The translations under genes and the position numbers were made by a program. DNA of 64,000 bases from Lathyrus oleraceus. Lineage: Eukaryota > Streptophyta > Magnoliopsida > Fabales > Fabaceae. The stretch is from contig NC_066579.1 of assembly GCF_024323335.1 (NCBI RefSeq), forward strand, positions 355,267,400 to 355,331,399, in the 5' to 3' direction. Positions 57,224 to 64,000 of this stretch are shown here, piece after piece (the stretch's first letter is position 1; each line of letters opens with the position of its first letter). Under the pieces are notes generated by a model. That model saw only the letters and a list, made by a program, of their open reading frames with translations. It ran no database searches and was not told the origin of the DNA.

Positions 57224-57600
57224 TCAATAAAGCATACAATCGTTTGGACATGCGAGTATCTTTATATAATTCAAACCAAAATTTGTGATTGATTTATTTG
57301 CTTCATAGAACGAACTTGGAATGTTTGCATATTCATATGGATATTTTATTAACTCTAAAATCATTGTCATTTCCTTCTCACTCAATCCACATAAACACTT
57401 TATATCGTACAACTTTACCAAAAAAGATAGTCTTGAATATTATCTACACCCTTCATATAAAGGTTGTTCTCCTTCTCTAGCCAAATCATAGTACTCATTT
57501 GCTTCATTTCTTTCCTCAATTGCATTTGGCATCACATAATCTTCTTGGTCAATATCCAAATTTGATGCAGATGGTATTTCATTAGTATGATATCATGTTC
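57224..57600 (-). pseudogene. CACTA transposase N-terminal part
   Basis: Two in-order pieces. About 57560-57430: NEANEYYDLAREGEQPLYEGC. Then from 57421: VKLYDIKCLCGLSEKEMTMI, IPSSFYEANKSITNFGLNYI and KILACPNDCMLY. This is the segment before the TNP2 core. A stop and frame change lie at the join near 57430, and sequence between 57224 and 56838 is damaged. Confidence 0.8.
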
Positions 57601-57699
57601 TGGATAGGATCCCCGACAATGATAGTATCTTCAACCATATTCGAAGTAGTACGAGAGGAGATAGTATTAGGTAGTACAAATGACTCTCCATGATGAATT

Positions 57700-58975
57700 C
57701 ATGTGGTGTATTCCTTATATTATATATTCAAGAGCTCTAATACGATTTAATAAAAAATAAATCATCACATATTTACATAACATAGCAAAAAAACTATGAG
57801 CATTAATAGGAAAACACGTTGTTTTGAATATAAGCAATAGAAAAATCAAAGAGATGGAGTTTCCAATAGATTTCCATTTTTTGGTTAATTCTAATCTGAT
57901 ATCTCCCTCTATATTGTGTTGGAGATTGATCAAAGCTAAAAACTTAGTCATAAAAATGAAATTTTGGATTACAATTAAACATTTTTATTCTATATTGTGT
58001 TCTTCTAATGTTATGAAAATGAATATTTGTACTCTCTACCCAATTTATTTAAGAGATCATTTATAGTTTTATATGTTACTGAAACAATATTTATTAGCAA
58101 TGATAGTTTCAGAGCCAAACCCAAATTTAATGGAAATGGACATGGATATGCAGTGCAAGCTTAATCGGAATACAGTGCAAACCAAATGATAAATGCTCCC
58201 TTAAAATTCATCTATATTTTAAACTTACAAACTTAATGCTAATGCACTGCAATTTCTTCATCCATACTATTCCTGCATAATCAGTACATGTAATGAGCTA
58301 CACAAGTATCCCATGATTGTTATTTTTAGAGCCCAATCTATATTGGGAGCTTACACTTGCTGCTTCTAAATAAGGAAATGGAGCAAATATCAAGCCACTA
58401 TAAGACTTTATTATAAACTGCTAGGGGTATGCCCGTCTCATAAGCTACACCATCACATGCTCACAGACATACAATTATTCACCTAATGGTCCTTTTTCAA
58501 TTACTATATCAATGTAATTAGTCCTTCCTTAACATGGAATTTTAGCACAAACACTACAATCATCAAGAGAAATATTGCATAATTGAAAATACATTGAAGA
58601 GAACTCATTGAAACAATTAATCAAATAGTTAACTGACCCACTGATAATTGGTAAATGATAGTTATCCTAATTGTGAAACTATTCTTCTTCATATAAAGAG
58701 TAAAGACTAACCTATAGTAAAATGCATTCTAAAATATCAAAGTCGCAACATTTTATGAGAGAGTTCATAAGAGGAACGCGGTTTTACGTGTTGAATACTT
58801 GTGCTTATTGTTTTGTTTCAATATTGAGTAGAATTTATAAATATTAAAGTTCTATTGAATACTTGTGCTTATTGTTTTTTTGTATGTTAACAACTTTTTA
58901 GTGATATGCTTAACAATAGAATTAGTGGTAGACGGAACGTCACATATCAAGTTTTTAATGATATGTTTACTGCTT

Positions 58976-59033
<58 letters not shown>

Positions 59034-59672
59034 CATCAGAAGCTAAAGTATCTGGGAGTGGAGAGACTAGTCTTACCAGCTGTTCCTGGTGTACTAGAAA
59101 CATGGACCAATTCTTTGGTTTCAAGTAGATGATTAATTTTGAGAGATCACAGTTTATAGACTATTCTTTCCTAGACTTTCAGAGAACTACCATGTGCCAA
59201 AAATTGTTAACAACACTTCCATCTCCGGAATCGGGCGTGACAAGAGGTTCGTAACATTTTATGATTCTCAGATTGACATTTAGTGTGACATATATGGTAC
59301 AAGTAGTGAGACATTCTTAAGCATAAAACAAGGAGATTCTCCTTTAAAAGCACATTAGTATAGGAACCGCTAAGAAAGTAATATGCTAATACAAAACTAC
59401 AAAGAATTTTAGAGTGAAATAACAAGGAAAACACACATAGTAGAAGGAACTTAGGGTTTGAGAAGACACGTCTATTAAGATTCAAGATTCGTGGTGGTGG
59501 TTGTTTTGATGGTTGCGCGAGCTGAGAGATATCCAGAAGGAGTGTGTTTTCGTTGTGCCCTAAAAAGAAAAGAAAGAAGAAGAATACCATTCAGTTCAGT
59601 TCAGCATTTCATTATTGGTATAATTCATTTCAGTTTAGTAAATAGCATATTTAGAATCAGTTCATCGCATAA
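57700..59672 (-). other. 5' noncoding region of the CACTA element
   Basis: About 2 kb with no coding pattern on either strand, AT-rich. It includes the TA microsatellite. First exons of the transposase could be here but I do not recognise any. Confidence 0.5.
58980..59031 (+). repeat. (TA)n microsatellite
   Basis: About 25 uninterrupted TA units in the 5' region of the CACTA element. It can fold on itself. Confidence 0.97.
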
Positions 59673-59790
59673 TAGCATATTTAATATCAGTTCAGCACAT
59701 AACAACATATTCATATCAGTCAACACATAGCATATTTAATATCAGTTCAGCACATAACAACATATTCATATCAGTCAACACATAGCATAT
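59673..59790 (+). repeat. 55-bp tandem repeat near the CACTA end
   Basis: Two perfect units (59673-59727 and 59728-59782), each holding 'agcatatttaatatcagttc' then 'agcacataac', plus partial flanking copies from about 59640. Subterminal repeats bind transposase in CACTA elements, so this is a candidate binding array, although 550 bases from the end. Confidence 0.85.
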
Positions 59791-60329
59791 TTAGTTCACC
59801 ACATAGCAGTATACTCATATTATGCTTATCATTAGAAACATGTTCAGCTCAAAACCAACACTACAAAACTCATGGTGGAATTTCAACAAACACCTTATTT
59901 GCAAAATCAAAGCATGTACCAAAAGAATAACTAACCAACCATGAATTACACCATTAAAAATATTGAATTAAATCCCTCTTAAATTTCCAAACTTTATCAA
60001 CCAGGTTGCAAAAAAATCATTCAAAGTAATGACATTTAAACGAAACGAAACTATAGAGTTCATAGTAAACCCTAATTGATAGAAACATCAATAGAAAAGA
60101 AAATCGAAACTTACAGCTTAATCGATAGAAGGAGAATTTGATGTGAGTTAGGAAGTGAACTTGATATGAGTCTATATGAAGAAGAAGGAGAGAGATATGT
60201 GAAGATGAGAAAAGAAGAGGAATAAGAATTATAAAAAAAAAGTGAAATAACATAATCTTAGTATGATTTTCAACGTTTGGCCCCGGGCAAAGGGTTTAGG
60301 ATGGACGGCAGATGAGATTAAAACCCTAA

Positions 60330-60342
60330 TTTTCTTGTAGTG
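60330..60342 (-). repeat. CACTA terminal inverted repeat
   Basis: CACTACAAGAAAA on the minus strand, starting at 60342. The flank to the right begins AAATC. Confidence 0.85.
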
Positions 60343-61512
60343 AAATCTTTTATGCTAAGTTACTTAAATATACAAGGGTACATAGAACAATAATAAGGAC
60401 TCAAAAAATTAGTCTAGCACTCTAATCAACAATAATAAGGACTCAAAAATGTAGGTTTTAAGCTTCTTATATAGTATAATAATTCTGGGCATTTCTCATC
60501 AATAATATCTTTGATTTCGTGCAGAATTAATGCAGAATCGGTTGAATATTTGATTTGCTCCTTCAATATCTCCAACGATTTGTTTCAATTTAAATTCAAA
60601 TGTAAATCTTCATTTAATTGTGAATTAATCTATATTCAACTAGAAAACAAAACACTTGATCATATTGTTAAATAAATAACAATAAAACTTCTAACAAATC
60701 TTTTGCAAAAGATACTTCAAAACACAATAGTCTGACGCTTGATGAGTAAGGCCGAGATGTCGTACAACATGTTGGAGCATCGTATTCAGCATATATCTTT
60801 TTTACCGTTTAAACAAGTCAGATCAATCTTGAATAATTGGACACTTCTCTATATCATTGTTTTACTAAATACAGGTATTCCAAAGAGTTTATTTATTAGG
60901 AACTATAAAAAGTGTTAGAAGACTTTTTGCGTTAGAATGTTAATAATAATATTAATTTGAAGTTATATTTTAGTTTACCGACTAAAATATAGTTTTTTAT
61001 GTTGTTTAAAAGAATAATTAATTATTATGTTATTAATATTATTCTATTAGAATAATTTTATTAAAAATATATATTTATTAAAAAACTATTTTAATATTGA
61101 AATAGAACTCAAAATTATTTAAGACGAGCATAAACAATCACAATATTTTTTTTATATTATACTTACAAGTTTTTTTCAGAAAATATATGAACTGATAAAA
61201 TATACGTATTTTTTTTAACTAAACTGTACTCTGTCTTATAAGTCATTTTATCAAAAATATTTGTTTTTATTTACAATTTTAATGTAATATTAATATATTT
61301 TTTCCTAATATATTTTCTATTATTTATTATTATTTTATTTTATAAATTTTTAATTTTTTTAATCTATAATAATTAAAGAACAATATTATAAATCATGTAT
61401 AATTTATTTATTTTATATAATTATCATTATAGTTTTTAATTTATATAAAAAGTGCAAAACGTTTTATAATTTAGGAAGATATCTCTGAACAATCAATCAT
61501 GTAATTAATATT
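60343..61512 (+). other. AT-rich stretch, nothing recognised
   Basis: No open frame of note. A 20-base phrase 'aataataaggactcaaaaa' occurs twice (near 60391 and 60431). No terminal repeats found. Confidence 0.5.
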
Positions 61513-61520
61513 CTCGTATG

Positions 61521-61892
61521 CAGATCCGGTCCTGTGCAATTGTAACATATGCTACATACAGGTCTCATATGTTAGAAAGTCCCAAATTTTAAAAATTTCA
61601 ATTTTTTTTCATAAATATTAATAAAATAAATAAAATGTTATTAAAAAAACTCAATAATTAAAAAAAATATTATGATAAAAACTCAATACATATAAAAATT
61701 AAGATGGATAAAAACTCAAAATAATTATAATTAAATTTATTTTTAATTAATATATAATTGTATTTTTGATATATTTTTTTAATTATTATAATTATATTTT
61801 TAAAAAAATTTGAACATATTTTTAAAATTACAACGGAATCTCCGATATGATTGGATCGGCCTTGCTCATCCGATATGATTGGATCGGCCTTG
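61521..61892 (+). mobile_element. hAT-like MITE (372 bp)
   Basis: Left end CAGATCCGGTCCTG, right end GGATCGGCCTTG (inverse CAAGGCCGATCC): 8 of 12 terminal positions pair, in the style of hAT ends. Flanks are CTCGTATG (61513-61520) and CTCGTGTG (61893-61900), an eight-base duplication with one mismatch, the length expected for hAT. No coding capacity. The right end is duplicated (see findings). Confidence 0.6.
61837..61892 (+). repeat. 28-bp duplicated terminus of the MITE
   Basis: 'ccgatatgattggatcggcc' followed by 'ttgctc' occurs twice, ends at 61864 and 61892, offset 28. Confidence 0.85.
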
Positions 61893-61900
61893 CTCGTGTG

Positions 61901-62628
61901 TATAATTGAACTATTTCACTTTTTAATAATAATCACAAAATTGTTTATATTATTTAATTAATATTATTACATCATAACTATTACTTACTCATTCATATTA
62001 TTTGGACGAAGAGATAATCATTTAAAACAATCATTGCATCATGTTCATTTACAAAACAATGCACAACCCACCACTATGTCTTCTTGGGAATCCCCACTAG
62101 TAATGTTGAAACCAGGCAACCTCTCGTGCCCCAATCCCAATAATAGCTTATCTGATCATATAAAATATTTTAAAAGATCCATATGCTTCATAATTCAGGG
62201 TGTCTGGACATTTATTTCAGACATGCAGATATTATAACAGTTTTTAAAATTTAACATTGATATATCTTATGTGTTTAAAAAATTAATAAAAAATTATTGG
62301 CATGTCTAAAGAATTATTCGCATATCTAAACATTTATTGATGAGTGCTTTTGATGAGTGCTTTAAGCACTAAAGAACTTTTTTTCTGATTTTAAATTGTA
62401 AATATAAAAAAAAAATGAGACACTTTTAAAATGATTTATAGGGATTTTTCTGAGATCAAACAAGCGAGAATAAATATACATATTCAAAAAGATGAGTTAC
62501 CAAGTGAAAGTGAAGATAATCTTTAGAGATGATTCTCAAACATTGAAATCCTTAAGAGTTGTTTTAGAAAGTTTATATTTAACAAATATCTCAAACTCAA
62601 AAATTTGTGTCAGAAATCATATTCAATA
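61901..62628 (+). other. AT-rich stretch, nothing recognised
   Basis: Contains a 67-codon open frame (62034-62237) with no family resemblance. No repeats beyond short A/T runs. Confidence 0.45.
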
Positions 62629-62880
62629 TTCTCTCCGTTTCAAAATGATTGTCGTTTAAAGTTTTTGCACACAGATTAAGAAATATATTAATATTGTCAT
62701 AAGACATTATGCTTTTACTAAATTAACCTTATAAATTTATTGGAAGTAGTGAATAGAGTAATCATTAAAGGATACAATTAAAAACATAACAATCATTTTT
62801 ACATTGAAAGGTGAAAATGACATTCATTTTGAAGCAAATTTTATTTGTTAAAACGACAATCATTTTAAAGCGGAGGGAGT
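62629..62880 (+). mobile_element. Stowaway-like (Tc1/mariner) MITE, about 252 bp
   Basis: Left end CTCTCCGTTTCAAAATGATT, right end the inverse of ACTCCCTCCGCTTTAAAATG; both continue into GTCGTTT. CTCCCTCCGTTTC is the common terminus of plant Stowaway MITEs. The expected TA duplication is not clear at the present edges. Confidence 0.7.
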
Positions 62881-63169
62881 TCTTGATTCAAAAGATAGAA
62901 AAGTTTGTGTTGAATTTCATGAAAAATTCAAAAAGGAAGAAATCATTTGAAACTCAAAGAAGTAACTCAACTTCTAGAAGATGAAGAAAAATCAAGAACA
63001 ATCGAAGAATCTTCAAAAAGAATACTCAAAGAAGTGATTAAAAAATAAACACTAGATGTTTCATTTGAAAGAAGGATCAAAGTAAATGAATGACCCTCAT
63101 AAGAGTCAACATTCATAAGAGACTTTGAAGAATCAACATCCAAAACATTTTTTGAAAAATAAACATCCT
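62881..63169 (+). other. Short AT-rich stretch between MITE and LTR
   Basis: Purine-rich, with several 'caaagaagtga'-like phrases; no gene recognised. Its last bases ACATCC are the left flank of the LTR at 63170. Confidence 0.5.
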
Positions 63170-64000
63170 TGTAAGACCCCAATTTTGACCATAAGATCCC
63201 TCATATTATCTCATCATATGTATTGGCTTTAGGGATCACACCTTGGCATCCTTCGCACCCTCATTCATTGGGTTTGCATTGGGAGAGATCACTAAGCATA
63301 TTTGATTGTATCATACTTTATTTTTCATTATTTATCAACCAAAATGCTAAAAATATGTCTATGTATAGTTGTACCACTTGTAGGTAGTGTGTGCATCCAC
63401 CAATGCCTTATCAAGCTCACAACTAGGGTTTGAGACCCTTAATGCAAGGATATCAATCAAGAGATGGTTCACATTGACTCTAGACATCATATATGGGTCC
63501 CCATGATCTTCATTTGTCATTTTAATCAAGAATTCACCTGGAGTTTGAAGCTTGTTTGTCTTTGAAGCCCTAATTCATCTAGGTATCTTATGTGACTTCC
63601 TCAGTAAGTTTCTTCAATATTTGATCAAATGTTTCAAGGGATACTTCATTATACATCATCTTATACATATATTATCCTCCGTGAGTCCGAACGATCAAGA
63701 GAGCTTCAAGTTTGCAAGTTGGTTCATGGTGGTTGACCAGAGAAAGTCAACTAGTCAAAATTGGGGTTCCCTAAACCCTATCTCCTACAATTCTTATCCT
63801 ATTAAAATAATTCCAAGAGAAACATTACTCCTTATGACATTACAAACAACTTTCATGTTGAGGTCAAGAGCTAGTTTTGCATGGAAAGTCAGTTTTTAGG
63901 GTGAAAGATTATATGTCATTTTGTTTGAACCCTAGTTAGGAGGTCAACTTCCAAGGACCATAACTTGATCAATTTTTATGAGATGAAGGTAATCCAAGTT
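63170..64000 (+). repeat. Start of an LTR, TGTAAGACCCC family, cut by the window edge
   Basis: Begins TGTAAGACCCCAATTTTGAC and follows 23669 onward closely for all 831 bases. No polypurine tract before it, so it is a 5' LTR or a solo LTR inserted into the AT-rich DNA. Short open frames match those at the same place in the LTR at 23669 and are not genes. Confidence 0.85.

Larger units (their letters stand above)
54059..60342 (-). mobile_element. CACTA (En/Spm) DNA transposon, 5' end and transposase
   Basis: The right end in the window reads CACTACAAGAAAA on the minus strand, the classic terminal repeat. Downstream in that direction come about 2.6 kb of noncoding 5' region (with a TA microsatellite and a 55-bp tandem repeat), then a broken TNP2-type transposase from about 57700 to 54320. 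The other end is lost where the SIRE-type LTR begins. It is distinct from the CACTA end at 28534. Confidence 0.85.

Noticed and set aside
58852..59128. Frames on both strands with alternating Tyr-Ile
   Set aside because: Product of the TA microsatellite.

Overview
The window looks like intergenic heterochromatin of a large-genome legume. The dominant elements are Ogre-type (Tat lineage, Ty3/gypsy) LTR retrotransposons with very long LTRs, a tRNA-Arg-type primer binding site, an extra ORF1 upstream of gag and a long repetitive 3' noncoding tail. This combination is best known from the tribe Fabeae (pea, vetch, vetchling, lentil), so a Fabeae nuclear genome is the most likely source. I found no host protein gene, rRNA gene or tRNA gene; nearly everything recognisable is transposon on transposon.

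Layout. 1-8207: 3' noncoding tail and 3' LTR of a plus-strand Ogre (element A). Its LTR cuts into a minus-strand Ogre (element B, 8208-20267), which keeps part of gag-protease, gag N-terminus, ORF1, leader, PBS and a 5.2 kb 5' LTR. B's gag is itself split by a 1743-bp solo LTR (10115-11857) with a perfect 5-bp target duplication. 20268-27093: three more LTR pieces in alternating orientation and the 3' tail of another minus-strand Ogre. 27094-28534: end of a CACTA DNA transposon with a ULP1-like protease remnant. 28535-30884: AT-rich DNA with nothing recognised. 30885-34710: a minus LTR with its upstream noncoding region, then a plus LTR fragment. 34711-38049: 3' part of a SIRE/Maximus-type copia element (RT-RNase H, env-like ORF, 3' LTR). 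38050-52429: a young plus-strand Ogre derivative (element C) with an intact gag but most of pol deleted. 52428-54058: a second, visually identical copy of the SIRE 3' end. 54059-60342: a minus-strand CACTA element with a broken TNP2-type transposase. 60343-64000: AT-rich DNA with a hAT-like MITE, a Stowaway-like MITE and the start of another LTR.

The most notable points are: (1) the noncoding RNA of the Ogre family is rich in short stem-loops whose arms change in a compensatory way between copies, including an LTR hairpin with an invariant AGTA loop and a two-tier hairpin ending in CGTAG; (2) element C is a pol-deleted, gag-intact element whose two LTRs differ at only three sites over about 1.34 kb, so it moved recently; (3) element C sits in one copy of a SIRE LTR while an uninterrupted copy of the same 1520-bp stretch follows directly after it, a filled site and an empty site in tandem. 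Only gag of element C looks able to encode a full product. All homology calls are from reading translations and motifs by eye, without database searches.
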